Below are positions 10,720 to 21,709 of a stretch of DNA of 64,000 nt, in pieces. Within the stretch, counting starts at the first letter, position 1. Every line of letters begins with the position of its first letter. This stretch comes from Xiphophorus maculatus (Eukaryota; Chordata; Actinopteri; Cyprinodontiformes; Poeciliidae). The translations under genes were made by a program, and so were the position numbers. The notes beneath the pieces were generated by a model. It was given only the letters and a program-made list of their open reading frames with translations. It was not told the origin of the DNA and searched no databases. The stretch spans positions 203,501 through 267,500 of the forward strand of contig NC_036446.1 in the NCBI RefSeq assembly GCF_002775205.1. Reading direction: 5' to 3'.

Positions 10720-13700
10720 GAGATCTTCCGGCAAGATGGCGATGGGCACACGTGTTATTCTGAGCTCCATCCGTTCAGCCCAAAACCAGTTACTTAAACT
10801 GGGCCTTTACTCATCATTTCATCCCCAAGGCGACCCGGAACATCCACGCTCTAGAGTAAGGAAGGAAAATAAGAGTTTTATAAAAGATGTCGGCCGTTAA
10901 TGAGAAAGATTTTCCTAGTCTGAAGAATGCTAACGCTGCTAAGCTAAACATGCATAACTACCTGCTGCTAGCGCTGAAACACCGATGGAGACATCAAGAA
11001 ATGCCTCCGGTATTAGACGGCAACTGAATGCAACTCCAACCAAACTCCCACCTGCTACAAAACAAGCCACTGAGACTGAGGTCTCCTGAGCTGCCGTCTT
11101 AGCAGCCATTAAAAGTCTGGATATCAGGCTGATGACTTTGGAAAACAGCTAAAAGAAAATTCTGACTTGTTTGCCCGCATTACTCTCCAAGTGGAGCAGA
11201 ACACCGTCGGCGTTGCTGAATGTAAATCTACGATGGAAAATCTTGAACTGAGGTTCGCTGCAATGAATAAAGAAAATGCAAATTTGAAAGAAAAACTCTT
11301 GGAGGCTGAAAGATACAAGAACCTGAAGCCGTTGGAGAGCAAGAAGGAGAAAACCTCAGAGAAAAGGCAGAACAACTTCTCTCAAGAATCTTAGGACAGT
11401 GGGCGGACCAGATAGGAGATGTGATCGATACAATCCACCGATTAGGAAGAAAAGAAGAGGGACGGACCGTCAGGTCATCCTGCAGTTCACCAGGAGGCGC
11501 CACTAGGAGGCGCCGTCGAGACACAGTCTGGAAAGTGACGAAGGATTCAGAGGTGTGCAAAGAACAAGGTCTGCGTTTTGCTCAAGATTTTATTAAGGAA
11601 GACCGGCTGGCAAGAGAAGAACTGTGGCCCAAGATTACCAAAGCCAGATCCCAGGGTCAGGTGACCTTTTACAGAGGTCACATGGCAGTGATCGACGGCA
11701 AGGTGATCAAAGCTTCATCTCCTTTCTGAGACTACAGATTAATCTGATGTTTACATCATCCTATTACAAGGTTAAAAAAAAAATCAAGATCCACACCGTT
11801 TTTCCGTTTAGTATGGAGTTATATCTCTAAGTTACCTGTCAGAGTAAAACTCTTATCTGCGCTCCAGAGGTTATTTCTGTTTTCGCTCAAATGAAAAAAG
11901 TTTTAAGTTAAAGTTAGTGAAGGTTGTGGATGCAGGTTGATTTTTCTATGTTATAATGTAAAGGGTATTCTTGCCTTTAGTTCCTTCTGTCTTAACAAAA
12001 CTTTTAATAAGGTTTGTGTCTTTTAAACTTTTCTTTTGTTTTAATTTTATGTCTTTAAAATCTAATCTCAAGTTTTTGTCGTTGAATGTGAGGGGCCTGA
12101 GAGAAAATGTCAAAAGGAAGGCGAAGTTTATGTAGAAACAAGAATCCACATTTTATTCTTCTTTAGAAACCCATTCAACGGACTGATGAAAGATTTTGGT
12201 CAAATCAGATCAAATTACTTATTCACATGGTACTTCAAAATCAGCAGGTGTGGCTATATTACTGAATAACTTTCCAGGGAAAATAATAATACAAAAGATG
12301 ACAGTGATGCCATTGGTCTCTTTCTGTATTACATATTGAGGACTCATTAATAATCCTAGGTAATATTTATGGTTACTGTAACATTTTGAAAAATAAAGAG
12401 CTTCTTACTATGATTGAAGTAAATATCAAACAAGTTAAACACAGATTTCCTACTAAATATGTTTTATTAGGTGGGGTTGGAACATGGTTATGGACGAAGC
12501 TCTTGATACCCAAACAAATGCACTAAAGTTCATCCAAACCGGATTCTGTCTGATTTCTGTACCAGTTTGGGTCTTATTGACTTATGGAGAGACAAACATA
12601 TTAATGAAAAACATTTCTCTTGGTTTAAATCAGACGCTTCAAGCAGATCTAGAATAGATTTCTGGTTAGGAACAGATGATATTCTCACACTAACATCAGA
12701 CTGTAATATGTCTCCAACTCCTCTCACTGATCACTGCAGCATTAATTTATTAATTACTCCTCTTCCTGACAGTTTGAGACATGGAGGGTACTGGAAATTC
12801 AATGCAAGTCTCTTAAAATATGAATTATATTGCAGGGAAATCAAGAAACTAGTGAAAAAGATTCTGTTAGACGATTCAATAATAACCTACACTAAAAAAT
12901 GGGAATACCTAAAATATAAGATACGGGCTTACTCTATCTCTTTCAGCAAAAACCTAAAAAGAAACAACGGCCTGGAAGCAGTAAGGTTAGTTAAAGAGTT
13001 AAACCTACTATGTGTTAAACAAATGTTGACTGATGCTGACAAAAATAACCTCGTGACCTACAAGCTAAATTAGACTCAATCTACGAAAGAAAAGAGCTTT
13101 TATCAGATCCAGAGCTGCGTGGATTCAGGAAGGGAAAAAACAGCTCATACTTCTGCAGGCTGGAAAAGAGGAGGCAAGTTAAAAAGCACATTCAATCCCT
13201 TATTATTAACAACAATGAATGTACCGACCAAATTCTAATGGCAAAAGAAATGAGCAACTTTTACCAAAACCTTTATTGCTCTTCTTTTTCAACCCCAGAC
13301 TGCGACCTTCTGCTAGACCAAGTCAAAGACTTTGTCCCTCAAATCTCTGATGATTTCAAGGAAAACTGTGACAAAGATATTAATATGGAAGGGTTAGGGT
13401 TAGGGTTATATAATATGGAAGAACTAGACAGCGCCACCATGTGCTTGAAGCTGGATAAATCTCCTGGCTCTGATGGCCTTACTGCCAGTTTCTACAGAAA
13501 CTTCTGGGATGTTCTCAGAGAATTTATATTCCAGGTTTTTAAAGAGATCTTGTGTGATAATTCACTTCCACACACCGTGAAACAGGAAGTCATCACCCTG
13601 AAACCCAAACAGGAAGAGACAACAAGGTTCTAGACAACCACCTTCTACACTGTGATTATAAACTACTGACGTATATCTATACAAATAGATTAAAGACTGG

Positions 13701-15939
13701 CCTTAAAGACGTAATTTCTGAAACACAGACAGGTTTTATGTCCAGAAGATCTATACATGATAACATCAGGCTGGTGCAGGATTTACTCCAGTACAGTGAC
13801 CTGACTGAGGATAAAGGCTTCATCCTTTTCCTAGATTTCTACAAAGCCTTTGATATGTTGGAACATCAGTTTCTTTTCAAAGTTTTACACATGTTTGGAT
13901 TTGGACCAAACTTCTGCAGAATAATAAAAAGCTTTTATAACAAGTTCAGCTGCTCTGCCACACGGTGCGTCTCCACGGTTCTCCATTAATAGGGGAGTAA
14001 AACAGGGCTGCAATATTTCCCTGTTTCTCTTCATCTTAGCTGTTGAAATGATGAGTATTTTCATAAAAAACTCAAACAGACCCAAATTGAAAGTTTTAGA
14101 TGACCAATTATAATCAGTCAACTAGCTGATGACACCACAGTTTTTTGAAGAGTCTAGACCAAACCCCTAAAGTACTTGAGTTAATTAATACTTTCTCCAA
14201 AGCATCAGGATTGACCTTTAACCTGCAGAAATGTGAACTGATGGCGATTCATGGCTCTGATCTGATGGAAGCTTATAGTATCCCATTAAATCCTCAGTTA
14301 AATATCTGGGAATTTTAATGACTAAAGATGCTAAACGCAGTGAAACTGTTAACATAGAGAATAAAATACAGAATTGCAAATCTCAGTTAAATAGAAGCTC
14401 CAAAGAGATCTGAGCCTGTTTGGGAGAACCTGTTGAACCAAACCTAACAAATACATTAAAGCTATAAATCAGCTGAACTTTAATTTCATCGGGAAAAATC
14501 GAGTCCACTACTTAAAGAAAGCAAATCTGGTTAAAGACGTTAAAGATGGAGGTTTACAAGCTGTTGACTTTGAGTGTTTAAATGCGGTCTTAAAGGTAAA
14601 CTGGTTGAAATCTTTTCTAATGAATAGAAATAGTTTCTGGTTTTGTCTTACCAAAGGTTTGTTAAAAAAATTGGATGCATAGATTTTGTTCTTAGATGTG
14701 ACTTTGGTGTCAACAGACTTCCTGTTAAGATATCTGCCTTTACAAGCAGGTTTTGTTGTGTTGGAAACTAATGTACACACACAACTTCACTCCTCACCAA
14801 ACTCCATCTGGAACAACAGATCTGTGTTACACAGGAATCATCTCTGTGTTTGGATCACTGGATGGAAAAAGGTATTTGGTCCAGAAGACATTTTCTTAAT
14901 GACAGTAGAGATTGGTTGTCTTATGATGAATTTTGCTTATTGTATAATTTGGACTGCTCAGATACTCAGTTTAACACAGTAATGACCTCTGACCCCTCTG
15001 CAGTCAAATATCTGGTTAAAATATAAACATTCAATCAGCTAACCTTCAGTTACTTCAACTGTTTGGATTTAACCTTTTGGATAAAAGTAACCCTAACAAA
15101 CCGATGCGTCAGCATCTAACTAACTTTATATTTCCTGTCCGACCAAATAAAAACTCCATTTTAAATTTGTTTTCTGACTCAGAGGTTAATAAGTGGAGAA
15201 CCGCTGACCTTAAATCTCCTCTAAGTCCTAAAGCTAAAGAAGTTCATTTTAAAATTCTCAATAACTTTTTTCCATCCAGGGAATTATTAAGACAAAGATT
15301 CAACTTTGATACCAACAGCTGGACCTTTTGTGACAACGACTGAAACAACAGATCGTCTCTTTTTCTATTGTGTGCAAACTGGAACATTTTGGAGGAACTT
15401 TCAGGACTGGATCTCATCAAAACTTTCCTCCATCATCCCTTAAAAAGAGAGGATCCAATATTTGGAAAAACCCACAGAGACAGAAGAACCTCATTCCTCA
15501 CAACCTGCTGATCCTCACCAGATTCTCCATCCACTCCTGTAAATGGGAAATAGAAATCCTGACTTTTCAGCCTTTAAAAACCTTTTAATGGACAAAAATC
15601 ACTGCAGAACCTTAAACTGATGAAAAACCAGCAGGAATAAATAAAACTGTTAGACGCCTAGAATGGTGTGAATTTATTAGAAAACTAAAGGTCCTTTGTC
15701 TCTGTTTTTTTTTTTTTTTTTGGTTTGTTTTTGTCGTTATGCTATCCCTCTGTTTGATGTCTGATAAATTTTATTTATTTATAATTTTATTTTACCTGTT
15801 TACATGTTTTTATATTTTATTTTTTATTGTCATAATTGTATGTGTGCCTTAAGCCTGCAGACTTGTTTCTTCACGTATGTGCATGCCACGTGATCTTGTA
15901 CACTTGTTCAAAATGTTTAATAAAAAATTTTTTTTAAAA
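10720..15939 (+). mobile_element. L1/Tx1-clade LINE, nearly full length, inactivated
   Basis: Non-LTR retrotransposon of 5.2 kb. ORF1 remains are at about 10880-11728. They include a coiled-coil-like segment (11167-11394) and an RNA-binding C-terminal part (DTIHRLGRKEEGRT, then QGLRFAQDFIKEDRLAREELWPKI). ORF2 remains run from about 12060: endonuclease end with SRSRIDFWLG (12640s), then the reverse transcriptase at 13405-13989 (KSPGSDGLTASFYRNFW, FLDFYKAFDMLEHQFLF), and a C-terminal region to about 15590. The 3-prime end is AATAAA-like with an A/T run at 15918-15940. It is flanked by a perfect 15-bp target duplication. Many frameshifts make it inactive. An extra telomere-like insert sits at 13391-13410. 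Confidence 0.9.
13381..13420 (+). repeat. Interstitial telomere-repeat insert with flanking duplication
   Basis: The 20 bases gggttagggttagggttata (13391-13410) are flanked by two copies of taatatggaa (13381-13390 and 13411-13420). They lie inside ORF2 of the L1-type element, just before the reverse-transcriptase core. The net gain is 30 bases, so the local frame is kept. A family alignment would show whether the insert is unique to this copy. Confidence 0.85.
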
Positions 15940-16437
15940 AGTTGAATTAATGGCTTTAGAATGGATTGAAGAAGTGAGAGAGAGAGAAAGGCTATACTTT
16001 GTTCAGATTGAAGAAGTACATTAATAATACTCAAAAGGTAAATTCACAATCAAGGCAATATATTATATTGGACATAATTCTCTCAAATTCAGGATTAAAA
16101 ATCATGGATCTCAGGTAAAACTAGTTTGGATTCCTGCCCACTTTGGTGTGGTAGGAATATTATATATATTATATTATATATATTAAAATAAATAAAAATG
16201 AGATAAAGAATATTCTAAAACTTTACATTAAGAAGAAATGGCGAGAACAATGTGATAGAGGAGGTAATGCTAGGTTTCATTATAGTATTTAAAAAGTTGG
16301 GAATTTAGAAAATGTCATAGAATTTTTTTTAGCAAGTAGAAAATGATATTATATCCAGATTTGGACATACAGGATTAAATAGTGAACAAATAGAAACAGT
16401 ACAACATATATTTTAGAATGTAATAATATTCGTGAAG

Positions 16438-16627
16438 GCCTGCTGTGGTGGCGTAGCGGTTAGCGCGACACATTTTTGGAGGCCTTGAGTCCTTGACGCG
16501 GCCGTCGCGGGTTCGACTCCCGGACCCGACGACGTTTTCCGCATGTCTTCCTGTCAGCCTGCTGTCATATAAGGGACACTAGAGCCACAAAATACCCTGG
16601 AGGGGTAAAAAAAAAAACCCCAATTAC
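16438..16627 (+). mobile_element. tRNA-derived SINE
   Basis: The head carries RNA polymerase III promoter boxes like those of a tRNA gene: an A box around tggcgtagcggttagcgc (16449 onward) and a B box in gggttcgactcc (about 16509). A unique body follows and a poly-A run ends it at 16605-16617. Flanking words ataatattcgtgaag (16423-16437) and ataatgttcatgaaa (from 16628) look like a diverged target duplication. It is not a functional tRNA gene: the acceptor stem does not close and a SINE body continues. Confidence 0.85.
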
Positions 16628-16784
16628 ATAATGTTCATGAAAGTGGTGTTAATTAACAATTTAGATAGGAATGCAAGTAAACTAGATATATGGGAATTGT
16701 TTGAGATATCATCTGGTGATTTTAATATTCTTTTTAGTTTTTAAAAAAGAACGGGAGATTATGGCAGTAAAAGCATCTGATCCA

Positions 16785-16961
16785 TAATCCAGTCTGGAAG
16801 GTGGCGCTAATGCACATGATGTTGTTTGCCAACCGCCATAAAAAAGTGGAAGAAGAAGTTACTGCGCATGCTCCCTGAACCTCGTGCGTTCAGAAATCAG
16901 TGACTCCGGTCCGGTGGTGTGAGCGATACAGAACCAGAATCTGGAGCAATTTGGGGCTGCG
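16785..16961 (+). promoter_or_regulatory. Probable promoter and 5-prime leader of a zinc-finger gene
   Basis: The sequence ctggaaggtggcgctaatg, then a ccgccataaaaaa stretch and gaagaagaag, is a layout I associate with 5-prime ends of many fish zinc-finger genes. The word tgcgcatgc at about 16863 fits an NRF1 site. It lies about 100 bases before an ATG that opens a repeat-coded frame at 16962. No TATA box is obvious. The call is inference from layout only. Confidence 0.4.
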
Positions 16962-17141
16962 ATGGAGAGTCGGGACCAGAACCGCGACCAGAACCAGGAC
17001 CAGGACCAGGACCAGGACCAAGACCAGGACCAGGACCAGGACCGCGACCAGAACCAGGACCAAGACCAGGACCAGGACCAGGACCGCGACCAGAACCAGG
17101 ACCAAGACCAGCTCTCCTGCTCTCCTTTTAGGTGGAAGAAG
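16962..17141 (+). CDS. Candidate first coding exon, Asp-Gln repeat
   Basis: ATG at 16962 opens a frame reading MESRDQNRDQNQ and then a run of DQ dipeptides, made by a ccagga hexamer array at about 16975-17110. It ends LSCSPFRWKK at a possible splice donor (aag|gtcagt, 17141). Fish zinc-finger proteins often begin with such short repeat-bearing leaders, so it may be the start of the gene whose finger exon lies at 27102. The 8.5-kb transposon that follows at 17172 would then sit in its first intron. All three frames are open because of the hexamer, so coding status is uncertain. The ctctccttttag just before the end could instead be a splice acceptor. Confidence 0.3.
16975..17115 (+). repeat. 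ccagga hexamer minisatellite
   Basis: About 23 hexamers of the ccagga/ccaaga/ccgcga type, with a higher-order pattern in which ccgcgaccagaa recurs about every 50-60 bases. The array keeps three frames open on the plus strand and one on the minus strand. The long frames here are therefore not evidence for protein on their own. Confidence 0.9.
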
Positions 17142-17171
17142 GTCAGTGATTCTGGACTGCTACTAAAAACC

Positions 17172-17627
17172 TGGTCTTGTGCGAAATTCTGTTCCCTGTG
17201 AAAATCTGCCCCCTTGTGTCGGGAGCGCGCATTGCAGCCAGAGAGGCGGATCTGACCATTCTCACGGCGCTTCTGATCGATTTCTCGGTAGAAACAACTC
17301 AGTTAATCATGTCAAGCTTGTAACATTTAGTTTAATCGGCTGCTGTTGTTTACAAAATTGTCAAAATAATTAAATAAACGAGGTTTTTTTACGCTGGTTT
17401 CTGTTATTTTAAACGCCAAGAGAATCGGTCTTTTTCCAACTTTTGTCACTTCCGCCTGACAGAAATAAAAGTCAGTCACCAAAACACAGTTTTCCAACAC
17501 GTAGTGTGTTTTTATAATTTTTCATTGCTGATATAAGAGGATGGCTGAAAGCAGGGCACAAAAATGAAGACTTCCTGAAAAGACGAGAGCGTAGACTTTC
17601 TGTTAAATCCCGTTCTAATGTAAATTA
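17172..17627 (+). repeat. Left long inverted repeat of the 8.5-kb element
   Basis: It begins ggtcttgtgcgaaattctg and ends near gggatttaac/ccgttctaatgta. It is repeated in reverse complement at 25206-25662 with high identity over its whole length. A 64-codon open frame occurs in both copies (17179-17373 and 25457-25651) simply because the repeat is duplicated; it shows no domain. Confidence 0.9.
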
Positions 17628-17639
17628 AAGCTGCCAGCA

Positions 17640-20195
17640 GCCTCGGGCGGCCCTCGCAGCAAGCGCCGCTCCGGCCTATTGGCCACCCGGGGGTTCCAGC
17701 CACCGCAGAAGCTCTCGCACGGTTTCCAGAGCCGCAGCCCGCTCGCCACCGCAGAAGCTCTGCCGCAGTTTCCCCGCCCGTCCACCGGGCGACACGCGTG
17801 AATGCGTTTGGCGGCGCTCCCCGACGACTGTCAAAAAATCTGGTGCAGATCGGTCGATGCATGGAGGAGATACAGCCGATGTATTAACTTAGGGGGCGCA
17901 GTGGAGCCAAATTACATTTCAACCTCGTCGGGCTCTTTAGAGGTCAACAAAGGTCATACATATCCAGTTTGGCGCCAATCGGATGATCCATGCGTGAATA
18001 AGAGCCAAACGTATGCATATGGCGAGGGACTGATATTCGCCATTTGTCCACGCCCACACGGTTCAGCCAGCAGCGAGCATTGACAGAGTTTATCATCCGA
18101 ATCATCTTGATTAGGTCAAAAGAGCCATAAACAGAGCTTTCCAAGGAAAAAAACGGCACTTCCTGTTCTGAGGGGGCGGGGCTTAGATGATGTCATAATA
18201 TGATGACATAGGATCATCAGGCATCCCACCAGGATCACTCAGGCCAAGTTTGATGCAGCTCGGTCAAAATATGTGGAATGTAGAGGCAAACGTATACGAA
18301 CGGCGTTGCCGCCATTGAAAACTCTTGGCACTTTAAAGCAAGCGAGACCAACTTCCTGTCTGTCATCCAACACAGAATCACCTTGATTAGGTCAAGAGAG
18401 CCATAGATGGACCTTTATAAGGAAAAAAATAGCACTTCCTGTTCTGGGGGGGGGGCAGGGCTTAGATGACGTCATACTATGATGACATAGGATCATCAGG
18501 CATCCCACCAGCATCACTCAGGTCAAGTTTGGTGCAGAAGCTATCGACCGTTCACAGTAAAATACGAGACTTCCTGTTGTCAGGGGGCGTGGCCTAAGTG
18601 ATGTCATCTTTTGACCATTGGATATTATTGGACACCCGATGATGATCAATAACTGAACGTTTGGTGTCTCTGTGAGTTTTTGTGTTAGAATTACTAATTA
18701 TTTAATTTTTTCCTCTTCATTACAACATTGAACTGTCATTCCGTAGGGCAATGCTGCCCTCTGGTGTCGAATTACTGAAATAGTTTCATTATTTCAGTAA
18801 TTCGACACCAGAGGGCAGCATTGCCCTACACATGACAAGGATCCCCTTTGTAATTACATATTACACAGTCGATCACAGGGGAACTTTGAGCCCTGCTAAT
18901 CCCCCTTCAACCTGCTCAAGTCTCACCATTTTGATAACTTTGAATTGGACATGCCTTATGATCAGACTGACCGAGTTTGAAGCCGATCAATCGAAATCCC
19001 AAGGAGGAGTTCGATCAAATACGAAGGCTCTAAATGTCAAAATCGAGGTCAAATGAACTTCAATCCAAAATGGCCGACTTCCTGTTGGGTTTCGACCATG
19101 GCTCCAAGAGACTTTTTTGTACGTCCTGACAAGATACACATGTGTACCAAGTTTCGTAATTCTAAGTTAAAGCATGGCTTGGGGCTGATTTTTTAAAATA
19201 TTTTAGGGGACCGTATAGAGAAATTAGGCCACGCCCACCAAATATCGCTATGGATTCCTGTTCGGGGATGGATAAGGATCCATCCTAGTGAGTTTGGAGC
19301 AGCTCACCCCGAAACTGTGGAATTCAGAGCCAAACGAAATTCGACGGCGTTCGCAACGCCGCCACGCCCACCTGCTTCATCGCAGCCGGTCGGGGTTGGA
19401 ATCCACAACACACCAACATGTCTTCTGTCTCTGGACACAGTTTCATGTTGATTAGGTCAAAGGGCTAAGATAGCGACCGTTCACAGTAAAACATTACACT
19501 TCCTGCTCTCAGGGGGCGTGGCCTACATAAAAAAAAATTTCACTGCAGGGTATTATAGGACACCCGATGACGATCAATCACTGAAAGTTTGGTCCCTCTA
19601 TGTGTTTTTGTATAGGAAATATAAGAGGTTTTTGTTTCATGGCGTGTAGGTGAACTTTGACCCCTGGTAACCCCCCTTCAACATGCTCCAAAACTCACCA
19701 ATTTGATAACTTTAAATCAGACATGCCTTATGATCAGACTGGCCGAGTTTGAAGCCGATCAATCGAAATCCCTAGGAGGAGTTCGATCAAATACGAAGGC
19801 TGTAAACGTCAAAATAGGGTCCAAAATGGACCTTCAATCCAACATGGCCGACTTCCTGCGATACTTGCACTATGACATTACTTGTAAATTCTGAGCGTCT
19901 TAGTGAGCTCTACAACTGTACCGAATTTCAAGTCTCTACGATGAAGTAAGTGAATAGCAATGGGTCTGTTGAAAATTGCTAGTTGCCGCCGTTGAGCAAT
20001 TTTTTTTGCGATTTTTGCGGCGACCTTAAAATTCAAAATTTTTAAACCGCCTAGTCGCTTCCGCCAAGTTTGGTGAGTTTTTGAATATGATAAAGCCCCC
20101 AAAAAGGCACACGAAGAAGTGGGAAGAATCGTTAGAATAATAAGAAACAGTACAGATACAATAGGCCTTCGCAGCGCTTTGCTGCTCGGGTCTAA
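17640..20195. mobile_element. 2.5-kb non-autonomous repeat with imperfect inverted ends
   Basis: The left end (cctcgcagcaagcgccgctc then cggcctatt) and the reverse complement of the right end (cccgagcagcaaagcgctgc then gaaggcctatt) match imperfectly. Inside are diverged copies of segments such as ggatcatcaggcatcccacc, aaaatggccgacttcctg and ggggcgtggcct, repeated two or three times. This is a well-spread teleost repeat style. No long frame or domain is present. A perfect 39-bp hairpin lies at 18743-18829. Confidence 0.6.
18743..18829. repeat. Perfect inverted repeat, 39-bp arms, 9-base loop
   Basis: The left arm 18743-18781 starts gtagggcaatgctgccctct and the right arm 18791-18829 is its exact reverse complement. 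The loop is agtttcatt. Inside each arm gggcaatgctgccc is itself nearly palindromic. It could be the paired ends of a very short foldback element within the larger repeat. Confidence 0.95.
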
Positions 20196-20984
20196 CAAGA
20201 AGAAAGATGAGTTAAATACTGTAACAGCTGTGATATTTGAAAACAGTGTAGTCATGGTACTGACCCGACTCCAGTTCCATGTCAGGACCAATTTTATTCA
20301 TGTCAAAGTAAAACAGCTTATATAATTAGGACAAAGGACAAAGACGTTTCTTCCAGTTAAAGCATCATGCACATCTGATGATGACGAGTGGAAAACAAAA
20401 GTTAAAGATTAGTTTCATTTTACAAAACATTTGATATGTTATCCATACAATGCAAATCATATGATTGGAGTATGAGGAAGTATTAACTTCACTGATTCAT
20501 ACAGCTATTTTCTGCATAGGAATTAATAATAAAGCAAGCAGTTTGTTGCACTGACTGAAATTATTCCTTTCATTAAAACAAGATATCAGTTTATATATAT
20601 ATATCAGTACAAAGACAGACAGTTTTTGTGAAACACATGTGTATGATAATACAAAGTGAAATTGATGTGCTTTGATATATATTTATAAGAATTTAAAATA
20701 AAATGTACATTTCTCTGCTAGAGATTTTCTCTGGGTAGCAGATGCTGCATCAGCCAGGGGTTGAGCAACATTTATTTTGCTTCCTTGGTTTTTTAAACAA
20801 TGTGGCAGTCGGGGACTCTCTCTAATGCAGATTTTCAGATGGTCAGTGTTTATCTTCCAGAATATCACACCATTATGTCTTGGATATCTGCATTTTTGCC
20901 TTGGATACTGACGGCTGTATAGGGTCTGAGAAAACCGGCATCCAATTTCCCACCTTTTCTGTGCTGACTGCGTATGTTCTGCCT

Positions 20985-21240
20985 CCACACTCGGTCAGCA
21001 GGTTTAAACACGGTTTTAAACCAGGTTTAAACACGGTTTTAAACCTGGTTTTAAACCAGGTTTAAACACGGTTTTAAAGCAGGTTTAAACCAGGTTTAAA
21101 CACGGTTTTAAACTAGGTTTAAACACGGTTTTAAAGCAGGTTTAAACCAGGTTTAAACGCAGTTTTAAAGCAGGTTTAAACCAGGTTTAAACGCAGTTTT
21201 AAAGCAGGTTTAAACCAGGTTTAAACACGGTCTAAACACA
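20985..21240. repeat. GTTTAAAC-based tandem array
   Basis: About sixteen copies of caggtttaaac/cacggttttaaa units of 11-17 bases alternate. The core GTTTAAAC is palindromic, so the array folds on itself in many ways. It sits inside the 8.5-kb element, downstream of the integrase remains on the minus strand. It is non-coding. Confidence 0.85.
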
Positions 21241-21709
21241 GTGCCAAAGTGTTGTGCTCTGCCCTTTGCTTTCTCCTGTTTTTTGGAAACACTGTCGCTG
21301 ACGATGCTCCTCAGGCTTTCTTGTATTTTGACGTCCTCGGCCAACTCCTCCACTCCAACGATGTCCTCCACAGCACCGTCAATCTTTCAACACAAAATTA
21401 ATATTTCATGTGTCAGTTCAAATCTGTCATTTAGAAGCATACACTCATCATGTTTATGGCATGCTACAGTGAGATATCACAATATATTCTGGAAGAGAGT
21501 ATACTGACAATGTCTCTTGAAATGGTTTATGCAATTTTCACATTTATAGAAAAAATTCTGAAAACCTTTTCAGAATAAAGTCCTTTGTGAATGATGCACT
21601 TAAAGTAGATGCTGAAATTTAATTCAGATGCAAAGTCTTCCTGACTATGCAAGAAAACAAAATGTTTTTGAAGAAACTCAAGTGGTAACTGAAAAATAGA
21701 ATTTTTTAC

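Larger units (their letters stand above)
10560..16780 (+). mobile_element. Remnant of an RNase H-bearing LINE (I/Nimb-like), split by later insertions
   Basis: The outer pieces are 10560-10719, 15940-16437 and 16628-16780. Read across the insertions they give a degraded ribonuclease H domain: an ADASK-like start, then an IMKYKRITDKLT segment, then a VELMALEWIEEVRER helix across the junction, then VWIPAHFGV. A C-terminal tail typical of fish I/Nimb-type LINEs follows (WTYRI, then ETVQHI-like text). The L1-type element at 10720-15939 interrupts the helix, and a SINE interrupts the tail. Stops and frameshifts show a dead relic. The clade name is inferred from the presence and style of the RNase H domain. 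Confidence 0.65.

Noticed and set aside
16438-16530. Possible tRNA gene (A and B boxes present)
   Set aside because: No closed acceptor stem, and the sequence continues into a SINE body with a poly-A tail and flanking duplication.
17179-17373. 64-codon frame found identically at 25457-25651
   Set aside because: Duplicated only because it lies in the terminal inverted repeat; no start context or domain.
20985-21240. Possible CRISPR-like array of short repeats
   Set aside because: The units abut without unique spacers and lie in a eukaryotic transposon; it is a palindromic minisatellite.
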